Shown here: positions 27,052-34,942 of the stretch, piece after piece
How the letters are laid out: every line of letters starts with the position of its first letter
Numbering within the stretch: the first letter of the stretch is position 1
Assembly: GCA_023394615.1 (NCBI GenBank)
Contig: JAEXAI010000012.1
Coordinates: 129,448 to 193,447, forward strand
DNA: 64,000 bases
Source of the DNA: Actinomycetes bacterium
Lineage (GTDB): Bacteria; Actinomycetota; Coriobacteriia; Coriobacteriales; Eggerthellaceae
Direction of reading: 5' to 3'
Translations under genes and position numbers: made by a program
The notes under the pieces: generated by a model
Told to the model about the DNA's origin: nothing
Seen by the model: the letters and a program-made list of their open reading frames with translations, nothing else
Databases searched by the model: none

Positions 27052-27459
27052 TTATCCAACAGGATGGCATGTGATGCACTGCAGACGACCGGGGTCGACT
27101 TCCTTCGAATCAGAGCTTGCGCCCGTATAGTGATTCTCGGGCATAGCAGGCGCTGATGTGAGCATGGGATTACCCAAACTACCTGCTCCGTGACAGCCGT
27201 AGCAGCCCTTTTCGCCCTGCTGCTCCCAACGTCCATCATGGTCGGAAGCAGGCTGCAGCGGCGGCATGCCCGCTTGCACCAGCGAGGCATTATCAGTAAC
27301 AGTTTGCTGCGACGCGGTTTTCTGCTGCGCGCATGATGCCAAGCCCAGCGTCGCCGCGAAGCAGACCGCTATCAGCAGCACAATCCCTTTTTTCGCTAAC
27401 ATGGTGCGTCTTCTCGACGAGGTGGCACATGTTTTCGACGATTCGAATCCCTTTTTCAT
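27052..27459 (-). CDS. napB: Dihaem cytochrome c lipoprotein, NapB-like
   Basis: A 135-residue protein with two haem motifs, CYGCH near 87 and CITCH near 130, in the spacing of NapB, the electron donor of NapA. The N-terminus reads as an unusual 35-residue basic region, then a hydrophobic segment and lipobox LASC, so it should be membrane-anchored rather than soluble. ATG 27459 lies 10 bases after napA with AAGGGGG upstream; ATG 27402 is an alternative that would give a more normal signal peptide. Confidence 0.82.
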   Translation of the reverse strand: MKKGFESSKTCATSSRRRTMLAKKGIVLLIAVCFAATLGLASCAQQKTASQQTVTDNASLVQAGMPPLQPASDHDGRWEQQGEKGCYGCHGAGSLGNPMLTSAPAMPENHYTGASSDSKEVDPGRLQCITCHPVG

Positions 27460-27469
27460 CGTGGCCCCC

Positions 27470-30034
27470 TTACAGCTTCTCTATACGAACGCAGGTTTTC
27501 TTGAAGTCAGGCTCTTTGGAGAGCGGGCAATAGATGTCTTCTACTGCCAAGTTCACGAGCGGATCGTTGCCGAAAAACGGTGCGAATGTTCTGCCGGGAC
27601 CCGGATCGACTCGTCCCGACGTAGACACCTTGATATTGAACGTGCCGTAGGTAGACGTGACTTTCGCCATATCCCCATCGGCAAGCCCCAGTTTTGTGCA
27701 GTCATCTTTGTTCATGTACAGCAGGCACTCGGGCAACGCACGAGCCAGCTCGGGGATACGTTGCGTCATGGAACCGGTATGCCAATGCTCCAGCAAACGC
27801 CCGGTGCACAGCCAGAACGGGTATTCAGTGCTGGGTTGTTGCGCCGGTGGCTCGTAGGGACGAAAGACCGCACTGGGCTTCATGTTCGCACTCTTGTAGA
27901 AGCTCACGTTGTTGGTAAGCCCCACCTTACCGTAAGTTTCCACACCGTACTGGTCGAAGCCTTCCGCCTGGCTGCCTTCTGCGAAGCGCCATTTCGTGGA
28001 AAGCCACGTGCCATCCACCTCGCGTACCGGCCAAGTAAGGCCGTGATGGTTCAGGTATTCATCATAGGGTGCCAACTGCTTGGCTTCCATTTTCAGCTTG
28101 GTGCCGAATTCGCCGTTGGAATCCTTGTCGATAACGTTGGCACGGTCGTTGAGTTTCGGGTTGCTGAATGTACGATACTCTTCCCAAATCAGGCGATTCG
28201 CCTCGCGGTCATTACCCTTGAATTGCGCAGTATCCTTATCGTAGACGAATCCGAACAACCTGTCGAAAGCATCTTCGCCATCAATGGTCTCGCCTTCGAG
28301 CACCCGCTTGGCTACTTCCATGATGATCCACAAATCCCACTTCGCATCTCCCGGAGGATCCACCGCTTTCTCGAAAACAGTCGTGCGCCGCTCGGCATTG
28401 CCAAACTGGCCTTCACGCTCCACCCACAGCGCAGCTGGAAACACCACATCAGCATACTGGGTAGATTTGGTGGGATAGACCTCGTTCACCGCGATGAATG
28501 TGTTGAAAACGCCTTGGTATTTAGGATCGACACCCAGAAAACGGGTCAGATTCGGCATGGAAACCGCCCAGTTATTGTGCGCGGTCCACAGAAAATCGAT
28601 GTTGCCCTTGCTCATCTCGCGGAATATCTTCACCGTGTGGTAGCCAGGTGTGGATATAGGATCCAAATACCCGCTGGGCAGGTTCCATATGGCCTCAGTA
28701 TAACGACGATGTTGAGGGGTCTTCACCACCAGATCCGCAGGCAGACGATGGCTGAACGTACCCACTTCACGCGCTGTACCGCAGGCGCTGGGCTGGCCCG
28801 TCAGGCTGAAAGGACCGCTGCCGGGTTGTGCAATCTTGCCAACCAGCAAGTGGATGTTGTAGATGCAATGGTTCATCCATGTGCCGCGATTGTGCTGGTT
28901 TACGCCCATCGTCCACAGGCTCAAGACCTTTTTCTTCGGGTCGGCATACACTTTCGCCAACTCTTCGATATCCGCAGCGGCCACGCCTGAAATCTGGCTG
29001 GCATACTGCAGTGTGTAAGGCGCCAAGCGCTCGGCGAACTCGTCGAAGGTAATGCTCGAGACATTGTCGACCTTCGAGCCCACTTCGCTTTTGTCGTAGG
29101 TGTCCTCAAAAGAATTGCCTAGGTTCTCGGTGCCCTGCTTGAATTGCACATGATCGCCTATAAACGCCTCGTCATAGAGCTTGTTCACGATAATGTAGTT
29201 CGCGATAGCATTGGCGATGGCTATATCACTGCCCGGTTCGAAAATCATCACTTTGTCGGCGGTTTCCGATGTTCTGGTTTTCAGCGTGCCCAAATCATAG
29301 TGGCGCACGTTATCGTCTGCCAGCTTGCGTGCCGTCAGACGCGAATACAGCACCGGATGCGCTTCGGCCATGTTCGCACCCCAGGTCACGAACACGTCGG
29401 CTAAATCCAAGTCGGAATAACTCCCCGCCGGCTCATCTGTCTGGAACACGTTCATGAATGCGACCACGGCACTGGCCATGCACAGGCGCGCGTTCGGATC
29501 GATATTGTTCGAAAGCAATCCGGCCTTCCAGAATTTTGCCGTCATATAGCCTTCGGTGATGGGCTGCTGCCCGCTGCCCCAAAATGCGATGCGGCTCTTA
29601 TCTTTCTTCCATGCATCGCGAAGTTTGCCGCTAGCCAATTCCAGCGCCTCATCCCACGTGGCCTTGCGCAAGCCGCCGTCTGTGCCCTTCGTGGAAGGAT
29701 CATCGCGAATCAGCGGCGTGGTCAAGCGATCGTCACCATAGAGCAGCTTTGCCAGATAATAACCCTTCACGCAGTTCAAGCCTTTGCTGCTCTCGTTGTC
29801 GGGGTCGCCCGAAACGCTGATGAGCTTGCCGCCTTTCGCCTCGCAGATAACACCGCACCCCGTTCCGCAGAAACGGCAGACCGCGCTGTATTTGGTGGTC
29901 TCACCAGACTGCGAAGATGATGTACCCGACTGCGACGAACATCCGGTTGCGGTAGTTGCCACCGCGGCACCTGCCGCTGCCATGGCAAGAGACACGGCCG
30001 TTGCCTTCAGGAATTCTCGTCTGCTTACGTCCAT
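27470..30034 (-). CDS. napA: Nap-type molybdopterin oxidoreductase catalytic subunit (periplasmic nitrate reductase)
   Basis: An 854-residue Mo-bisMGD enzyme. The twin-arginine motif SRREFLK at residues 4-10 is followed by an alanine-rich stretch ending TATGC, then a Ser-rich linker, so it may be a Tat lipoprotein. The 4Fe-4S site is CRFCGTGC...C with GLNCVKG closing it. PNARLCMASAV near 175 supplies the cysteine ligand of molybdenum, as in NapA. The C-terminal domain has the cofactor segment TGRLLEHWHTGSMT. I take ATG 30034 because GAGAAGG precedes it; an in-frame ATG at 30091 would add a 19-residue extension. The substrate is probably nitrate, but related oxyanions cannot be excluded. Confidence 0.9.
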   Translation of the reverse strand: MDVSRREFLKATAVSLAMAAAGAAVATTATGCSSQSGTSSSQSGETTKYSAVCRFCGTGCGVICEAKGGKLISVSGDPDNESSKGLNCVKGYYLAKLLYGDDRLTTPLIRDDPSTKGTDGGLRKATWDEALELASGKLRDAWKKDKSRIAFWGSGQQPITEGYMTAKFWKAGLLSNNIDPNARLCMASAVVAFMNVFQTDEPAGSYSDLDLADVFVTWGANMAEAHPVLYSRLTARKLADDNVRHYDLGTLKTRTSETADKVMIFEPGSDIAIANAIANYIIVNKLYDEAFIGDHVQFKQGTENLGNSFEDTYDKSEVGSKVDNVSSITFDEFAERLAPYTLQYASQISGVAAADIEELAKVYADPKKKVLSLWTMGVNQHNRGTWMNHCIYNIHLLVGKIAQPGSGPFSLTGQPSACGTAREVGTFSHRLPADLVVKTPQHRRYTEAIWNLPSGYLDPISTPGYHTVKIFREMSKGNIDFLWTAHNNWAVSMPNLTRFLGVDPKYQGVFNTFIAVNEVYPTKSTQYADVVFPAALWVEREGQFGNAERRTTVFEKAVDPPGDAKWDLWIIMEVAKRVLEGETIDGEDAFDRLFGFVYDKDTAQFKGNDREANRLIWEEYRTFSNPKLNDRANVIDKDSNGEFGTKLKMEAKQLAPYDEYLNHHGLTWPVREVDGTWLSTKWRFAEGSQAEGFDQYGVETYGKVGLTNNVSFYKSANMKPSAVFRPYEPPAQQPSTEYPFWLCTGRLLEHWHTGSMTQRIPELARALPECLLYMNKDDCTKLGLADGDMAKVTSTYGTFNIKVSTSGRVDPGPGRTFAPFFGNDPLVNLAVEDIYCPLSKEPDFKKTCVRIEKL

Positions 30035-30158
30035 AAGCCTTCTCGTCCCTTTCTCAATCTCTCCCAGTTTCAATTGTTTTTCTACTGACATGATGCGTAT
30101 GCCGTCCCGCACCCGATGCGCATGCACGACACGCACTCAGGGTTCGCACGCTATACTC

Positions 30159-30743
30159 CTATGCTTCGATCTTCCTCTTGATCGTGATGGCGGGATCGTC
30201 TATGACGCATCGCTCCACACACCAGCCGCAGCCAGTGCATTTTTCGCTGTTGATGATTGGCGCGAATATCGCATGGATCGCATCGCCTTCGCGGCGTCGG
30301 TAATCAATGGTGATGGCTTGATCTATCAGGGGACATGCCCGGTAGCATACCTCGCATCTCATACCTTGGAATGCAATGCAGGTATCTTCGTTTATGACCG
30401 CGCAACCCATGTGCACATCGCTTCTATCCGCAACGTCGCGCAGGGCCCCGCTCGGGCATGCCGCCACACAGGGGAAATCCTCGCACATGCGGCAGGCTTT
30501 ATCACGTACGTTGAGATAGGGTGTTCCACTCGATATTTCCGTGAAATCGCTGACTGCGCGAATCGCACGGTACGGGCATGCCTCGATGCACTTTCCACAT
30601 CGAATGCACCTCGCCGTGAAATCGGATTCGTCTTTCGCTCCAGGCGGCCTAATCAAATCGTCAGCTTGATTGGTTGCATACATGAGCGTTTGAACACCCA
30701 CAGCGCCACCAGCTAGAACCTTCGCAATAGTGCCAAGACTCAT
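30159..30743 (-). CDS. napG: NapG-type ferredoxin (four 4Fe-4S clusters)
   Basis: A 194-residue exported or membrane-associated ferredoxin. A short N-terminal hydrophobic segment (about 5-25) lacks the twin-arginine pair usual for NapG. Four cluster motifs follow: CIRCGKCIEACP, CRMCEDFPCVAACP, CEVCYRACP and CTGCGWCVERC. It is the first gene of the nap operon; together with NapH it forms the quinol-oxidising branch. ATG 30743 is preceded by GGGAGGG; an ATG at 30761 lies upstream without a site. Confidence 0.88.
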   Translation of the reverse strand: MSLGTIAKVLAGGAVGVQTLMYATNQADDLIRPPGAKDESDFTARCIRCGKCIEACPYRAIRAVSDFTEISSGTPYLNVRDKACRMCEDFPCVAACPSGALRDVADRSDVHMGCAVINEDTCIAFQGMRCEVCYRACPLIDQAITIDYRRREGDAIHAIFAPIINSEKCTGCGWCVERCVIDDPAITIKRKIEA

Positions 30744-30891
30744 ACGCCCTCCCTCTTCCATTGTTTTCCCATCAAACGCATCAGGAATCTTTCGGAGGCT
30801 CCCTCAGTTTCCGCCCTCCGAAAGTCATGCATCCATCAGACGCGTTAATGAGAATAATACGGAGCGCGATGCAGGTATACAATAGGGATTG

Positions 30892-30908
30892 TCCCTATAA
30901 TTGTATGT
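30892..30908. promoter_or_regulatory. Dyad upstream of the nap operon
   Basis: ATAGGGA-TTG-TCCCTAT is a perfect 7+3+7 inverted repeat about 150 bases before napG, in an AT-rich stretch with several -10-like hexamers. It is a candidate operator for the nap operon; no regulator gene lies next to it. Confidence 0.4.
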
Positions 30909-30979
30909 TACTTGAGAAGTTATTTGGGGATAGTACGTATAGTGCGCATCTCTTGAAGAGAGCAGGATGTTACAGGTAG

Positions 30980-31009
30980 GCCCTGCAGGATCCGGGGATC
31001 CTGCAGGGC
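30980..31009 (-). terminator. Hairpin after the adenine deaminase gene
   Basis: A near-palindrome GCCCTGCAGGATCC / GGATCCTGCAGGGC (14-base arms, about 2-base centre), 17 bases past the stop of the deaminase gene. There is no U-run; the hairpin lies between two genes on the same strand and probably ends or stabilises the first transcript. Confidence 0.55.
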
Positions 31010-31025
31010 AGTAGAAACGCTTTGG

Positions 31026-32834
31026 TTATTGCGCCGCCAACAACGTAGCGAATTGGAAGGTTGTGCAATCCACAAGGCCACGATCTGTCAGCCGCAACTC
31101 GGGTAGGCAAGCCAGCGGAATCAAGGCCATCGTCATAAACGGAGAGGGCATTGCACACCCAATAGAAGCCCATGCATTTTCCATTGCGTGAACTTTTGCG
31201 CTCATCTCCTCGGCGCTCTTGTCATCCATCAAACCGGCAATCGGCAGCTCGACCAATCCCAATATCTCGCCGTCGCTCACCACCACCATGCCTCCCCCGC
31301 ATTCGATAAGGGTGTTCGCAGCCAATGACATATCGTCGTCATTGGTACCCAGCACCAAAAGGTTATGAGCATCGTGGGCAACCGTTGATGCCATGGCGCC
31401 CTTCTTTATGCCGAACCCCTTGGTAAAACCGTAGCCGAACTTGCCCGTTTCGTGATGGCGTTCAAACACGAAGGTCTTCAGCACATCTTGGGATACATCC
31501 GATTCAAGATTGCCGTTTACTACTGGCAGGTCAACGTGAGTTTCCAAAGTACCCACTTTACCCGGAATCACCTCGATTGCCCTGATATGGGCTTTCGTAT
31601 TGGATGCGCCTTCCGGATTGGGGATTTTGAACGTATCGGGGGTAATGGCTTGTCCAATATGCATGGAATGAGTAGCCCAATCGGGAAGATCAAATGTCGG
31701 CACATCGAAAAGCGCTTGACCATCTTGCGCCACCATGTCACCATCTATGAGCACGCGAGTAATATTCAGGTCTTCCAGGTTATCGATGAACACGATATCG
31801 GCGCATTTGCCCGGCGCTATCGAACCCAGATCTTGATCCATCTGGAAGCATTGGGCGCAGTTGATGGTGACCATCTGTATGGCGGTGATGGGATCCATCC
31901 CCAACCCGATTGCAGTGCGCACGATGTGGTCCAAGTGTCCATCGCGCACCAGAGTATGGGGATGGGTGTCGTCGCTTACCATCACGGCGAAGCGCGTATC
32001 GATGTCGTTTTCCAGTATGGCCGGAACCAACGTGGGAAGATCCTGCCAAGCCGATCCGTAGCGCAACATGGCATACATCCCCAGCCGCATTTTCGCCAAT
32101 ACATCTTCCACGCGCGTTGATTCATGACAGCAGCGCACACCCGATGCAATATAGGCGTTCAATCCACGGTCGGTTTCCGGCATGGAATAATGCCCGGTTA
32201 CGATCTTGCCGCTTTTCAGAGTTTCCGCCACTTCCCCATGGGCATGATCGGTACCAGCAAGAATACCAGGGAAGTTCATCATCTCACCCAGACCGACAAC
32301 GCTTGGCCATTGCATTGTGTCAGCAATATCCTGCGGCCCCACAAAGGAACCCGTATCTTCGAAACCAGGCACAGCCGGCACGCACGACGGAGTGGTAATC
32401 ATAGCTTTCAAGGGCGTACGCTGGGCATCTTCATCCATCAGTTTCACGCCATCGAGCCCCAACACGTTGCATATTTCATGTGGGTCCATATATATTCCTA
32501 CCGTGCCATGGGGAACCACGGCCGCAGCGTATTCCCCCACACCCATCATGGATGACTCAACATGGATGTGTCCATCGAGAAAACCAGGAGCGATATAGGA
32601 TCCTTGCGCATCGATAACCCGAGTGCTTTCGCCGATACAATGATCAGCTTGGCCCACGTAGGCAATACGGCCCTGAGTTATGGCAACGTCGATACCCTCT
32701 TGGATCTCCGCCGTGCACACATTCACCAGTTTGGCGTTTTGAATGACCGTATCGGCTTTTTTCTGCCCTTGGGCCACAGCGACGAGCATTTTCGAGCACT
32801 CCCAAAGCTGCTTTTTACAGAAGAGGTTGATCAT
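31026..32834 (-). CDS. ade: Adenine deaminase
   Basis: Converts adenine to hypoxanthine and ammonia. The 602-residue protein is an amidohydrolase: PGFLDGHIHVESSMM (metal motif and family signature, near 85), MDPHEI, GLGEMMN, GHYSMPETDRGLNAY, VMVSDDTHP (metal aspartate), then a C-terminal domain with VAHDAHNLLVLG and CGGGMVVV, the pattern of bacterial Ade. ATG 32834 is preceded by AAAGGACG and the N-terminus aligns with known Ade length. It stands alone between hairpins; ammonia production fits the arginine-using lifestyle. Confidence 0.94.
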   Translation of the reverse strand: MINLFCKKQLWECSKMLVAVAQGQKKADTVIQNAKLVNVCTAEIQEGIDVAITQGRIAYVGQADHCIGESTRVIDAQGSYIAPGFLDGHIHVESSMMGVGEYAAAVVPHGTVGIYMDPHEICNVLGLDGVKLMDEDAQRTPLKAMITTPSCVPAVPGFEDTGSFVGPQDIADTMQWPSVVGLGEMMNFPGILAGTDHAHGEVAETLKSGKIVTGHYSMPETDRGLNAYIASGVRCCHESTRVEDVLAKMRLGMYAMLRYGSAWQDLPTLVPAILENDIDTRFAVMVSDDTHPHTLVRDGHLDHIVRTAIGLGMDPITAIQMVTINCAQCFQMDQDLGSIAPGKCADIVFIDNLEDLNITRVLIDGDMVAQDGQALFDVPTFDLPDWATHSMHIGQAITPDTFKIPNPEGASNTKAHIRAIEVIPGKVGTLETHVDLPVVNGNLESDVSQDVLKTFVFERHHETGKFGYGFTKGFGIKKGAMASTVAHDAHNLLVLGTNDDDMSLAANTLIECGGGMVVVSDGEILGLVELPIAGLMDDKSAEEMSAKVHAMENAWASIGCAMPSPFMTMALIPLACLPELRLTDRGLVDCTTFQFATLLAAQ

Positions 32835-32891
32835 CGTTCGTCCTTTGCGTCAGTATCGGATACAGTATTGTCGCAGATGATATCACCGTCT

Positions 32892-32906
32892 ATCGAATAT
32901 TTCGAT
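32892..32906. promoter_or_regulatory. Dyad upstream of ade
   Basis: ATCGAA-TAT-TTCGAT is a perfect inverted repeat 58 bases before the ade start. Just upstream, CTTTCACATGG appears twice (32918 and 32937 areas) as a direct repeat. Possible regulator site; chance cannot be excluded. Confidence 0.3.
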
Positions 32907-32975
32907 GGGCGCTACACACCTTTCACATGGCAAAACTTTTCACATGGGCGCACTACTCCCCTCCCCAGCGCGCCC

Positions 32976-33011
32976 ATACGCCCCTGTGCGATTCGTTGCG
33001 CGGGGGCGTAT
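32976..33011 (-). terminator. Hairpin after the nitroreductase gene
   Basis: ATACGCCCC (32976-32984) pairs with GGGGCGTAT (33003-33011), 16 bases past the stop. Nine-base perfect stem with an 18-base loop; no U-run. Confidence 0.45.
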
Positions 33012-33026
33012 TAAGTGATGTCAGGC

Positions 33027-33611
33027 CTAATCAGCGATGATGACGTCATCAAGCAGATACTTCGGCACGTGATGCACGCCTTCCCCGTCGCGCCAATAGT
33101 CGAAGTTTTCCGCATCGAAGCTCAGCGGCTCCACGACCACTCGCTCTGCTGGCACTCCAAACGCTATGACCAGCTCGATTGCATATTCTTGAGTATCAAG
33201 ATCGATAGCGCGTGCAAGCTGCTCCTTTTGAAAGCTTTTGAACATACATGATCCGAAGCCGTCATCTTGCGCAGCCAGCTTTATACTCTGCGCGGCAATG
33301 CCCACATCGATAGGCGTGAGCGCATTGGCGTCTTTCGAGCAGATGATCAAATAAGCACACGGTCGTTCGCCTTGCGCAGGACCGGCCCATTCAGGAAGCG
33401 CGGCAGCCCACTTAAGCGTTGGAAATACACGATTGCACTTTTGCTTTCCGCTTACGATAACGTAGCGCAATGGCTGCCTGTTCTGTGCGCTCGGCGACAG
33501 CCGCGCGCAATCTACCCATGTGCGCAAACTCGTTTCAGGTATTGGAACGCCCTCGTCGAAGCGGCGATACGTGCGTGCTCGTACTACCAAGTCCAAAAAT
33601 TTCCCGTTCAT
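33027..33611 (-). CDS. Nitroreductase-family flavoprotein
   Basis: A 194-residue FMN protein: RARTYRRFDE near residue 12-21 and CARLSPSAQNRQPLRYVI near 36-53 are the FMN-binding signatures of the family, and the later segment with AAQSIKLAAQDDGFGSCMF is the second one. The substrate (nitro compound, flavin, quinone or dehalogenation) is not determined. ATG 33611 has AAAAGGAG with ideal spacing; GTG 33620 is possible. Confidence 0.88.
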   Translation of the reverse strand: MNGKFLDLVVRARTYRRFDEGVPIPETSLRTWVDCARLSPSAQNRQPLRYVIVSGKQKCNRVFPTLKWAAALPEWAGPAQGERPCAYLIICSKDANALTPIDVGIAAQSIKLAAQDDGFGSCMFKSFQKEQLARAIDLDTQEYAIELVIAFGVPAERVVVEPLSFDAENFDYWRDGEGVHHVPKYLLDDVIIAD

Positions 33612-33734
33612 GCCATGCACTCCTTTTCACAACCACTCTTCTCTGTGACGCCCAGCATATCACTGCCCGAAACGTCATCACAGGCGAAATAGCCGCAGTG
33701 TCACTTCGCCCGCATTCTATAGTTTAGCCAAATC

Positions 33735-33800
33735 AGCAAGTACTCGAACCCCGGACTTTGGGATTAAGAGTCCCCTGCTCTACCAATTAAGCAAGAGCAG
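33735..33800 (-). pseudogene. Broken tRNA-Lys copy
   Basis: On the minus strand this matches the D-arm, anticodon arm (with CTT anticodon) and half of the T-arm of the intact tRNA-Lys at 34619. The 3' half of the T-stem and both acceptor strands are lost (TACTTGC in place of CCCCGAC), so it cannot fold as a tRNA. It looks like the leftover of an integration or duplication at the tRNA gene. Confidence 0.8.
33742..33792. repeat. Direct repeat A (left copy) of tRNA-Lys sequence
   Basis: Fifty-one bases matching 34635-34685 at 49 positions, in the same orientation and 893 bases apart. The two copies bracket the toxin-antitoxin genes, as attL and attR would. Confidence 0.85.
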
Positions 33801-33868
33801 TCTCTTGCATCTTTCCAAAGCAGCGAGTATCCTACAAGATACACCTTCAGCAAAAGGATGCCGTTGAT

Positions 33869-34174
33869 ATGATTATCCTCAAAACAAAGGAATACGATGG
33901 CTGGTTCCGACGGCTAAAAGACAAAGCAGCCAAGGCAAAGATCAATGCGAGGTTGCGTCGTATCGAATTGACTGGTGAGATTATCGGCGACAGTAAGATG
34001 ATTGGCGATAAGGTTATTGAGCTGCGTTTCAACACAGGGCCAGGATATCGGGTGTATGCGACGAGCGAGAAAGACAAATTGATCATTCTTCTTATCGGCG
34101 GCGACAAGTCGTCGCAAATAGCAGACATCGCTAAGGCGAAACACATAGCCAAAGAATGGAGATCGGAAAAATGA
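33869..34174 (+). CDS. Type II toxin, RelE/HigB-like (phage Gp49-type)
   Basis: A 101-residue basic protein of the RelE superfamily in its HigB/COG3657 form: WFRRLKDKAAKAKINARLRR helix, GDSKMIGDKVIELRF strands, GPGYRVYAT, and IILLIGGDKSSQ with the final KAKHIAKEW helix. Such toxins cleave ribosome-bound mRNA. AAAAGGA lies upstream. The toxin precedes its antitoxin and overlaps it by four bases, the order usual for HigBA. Confidence 0.88.
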   Translation: MIILKTKEYDGWFRRLKDKAAKAKINARLRRIELTGEIIGDSKMIGDKVIELRFNTGPGYRVYATSEKDKLIILLIGGDKSSQIADIAKAKHIAKEWRSEK

Positions 34175-34491
34175 GCATCGAGACAAGCAGATGGGACGCA
34201 AGCGAATACCTCGAGACAGAAGAAGATGTCTCGGCATACCTCAACGCAATAGTCGAAGAGGATGATCCCTCCCTTCTCCAGGCGGCATTAGGCGACGTCG
34301 CCAAAGCCAGAGGAATGAGTGACATCGCCAAAGATGCGGGCGTAGGTCGGGAAAGCCTCTACAAATCGCTCAGCACGTCGGGTAATCCTTCTTTTCAGAC
34401 TATTTCTAGAGTATCTAAGGCCCTTGGTTTGAAGATGACCTTCGAACCGGCTGATACCGATACAAAACGAGACACGGCCATCGAAGCATAA
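34171..34491 (+). CDS. Antitoxin, HTH addiction-module antidote family
   Basis: A 106-residue acidic protein. Residues about 15-45 match the AddA/COG3636 antidote pattern (DVSAYLNAIVEEDDPSLLQAALGDVAKARG), followed by a helix-turn-helix (MSDIAKDAGVGRESLYKSLS) and NPSFQTISRVSKALGL. It would neutralise the toxin upstream and repress the operon. Start ATG 34171 overlaps the toxin stop. Confidence 0.9.
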   Translation: MSIETSRWDASEYLETEEDVSAYLNAIVEEDDPSLLQAALGDVAKARGMSDIAKDAGVGRESLYKSLSTSGNPSFQTISRVSKALGLKMTFEPADTDTKRDTAIEA

Positions 34492-34618
34492 ACAGCACAT
34501 GGACGGTTGCGCATGTGCCAAACGAACCAGTTCTTTGACACGCTCTAGAATACATGCGAACGTTTGCACATAAAAAAACAGGCCACAAGCAAAACAGCTT
34601 ATGACCTGCGATAATTCG

Positions 34619-34694
34619 TGGTGGATCGTCGGGGACTCGAACCCCGGACCTTGGGATTAAGAGTCCCCTGCTCTACCAACTAAGCTAACGATCC
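34619..34694 (-). tRNA. tRNA-Lys (CTT)
   Basis: Minus-strand cloverleaf: GGATCGT pairs with ACGATCC, anticodon loop CTCTTAA with CTT, T-arm CCGGG-GTTCGAG-TCCCCG region, encoded CCA. Its internal 51 bases (34635-34685) are the right-hand direct repeat of the islet with the toxin-antitoxin pair. Confidence 0.94.
34635..34685. repeat. Direct repeat A (right copy), inside intact tRNA-Lys
   Basis: Same orientation as the left copy at 33742-33792, with 49 of 51 bases identical. The two differences are C/T changes. Confidence 0.85.
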
Positions 34695-34780
34695 GAATAA
34701 AATCCTATATGCAATTTTAGCGCGACGGCTATTTTAAACCAACCGCTACTTCCTCGCAAGAGGCTTCATCAAAAGCGCGC

Positions 34781-34858
34781 TGGGGTGGATAATCGGACTC
34801 GAACCGACGACCTCCAGAGCCACAATCTGGCGTTCTAGCCAACTGAACTATATCCACC
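34781..34858 (-). tRNA. tRNA-His (GTG)
   Basis: Minus-strand cloverleaf with acceptor GTGGATA / TATCCAC, an extra G at position -1 paired with C73 (a tRNA-His hallmark), anticodon GTG in ATTGTGGC, and encoded CCA. It lies 86 bases upstream of tRNA-Lys on the same strand. Confidence 0.94.
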
Positions 34859-34942
34859 AAGCGCAAGGCGAAATTATACGGGAGTTATCGCTTGCTTGCA
34901 AGGAATACTTTGCCCATCTCTACCGGTCATCCACAATCGTCC

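Noticed and set aside
27266..28990. 574-residue open frame on the plus strand
   Set aside because: Antisense to napA, whose motifs are unambiguous.
33735..33800. A second functional tRNA-Lys
   Set aside because: The acceptor strands and half of the T-stem do not pair, so it cannot fold as a tRNA.
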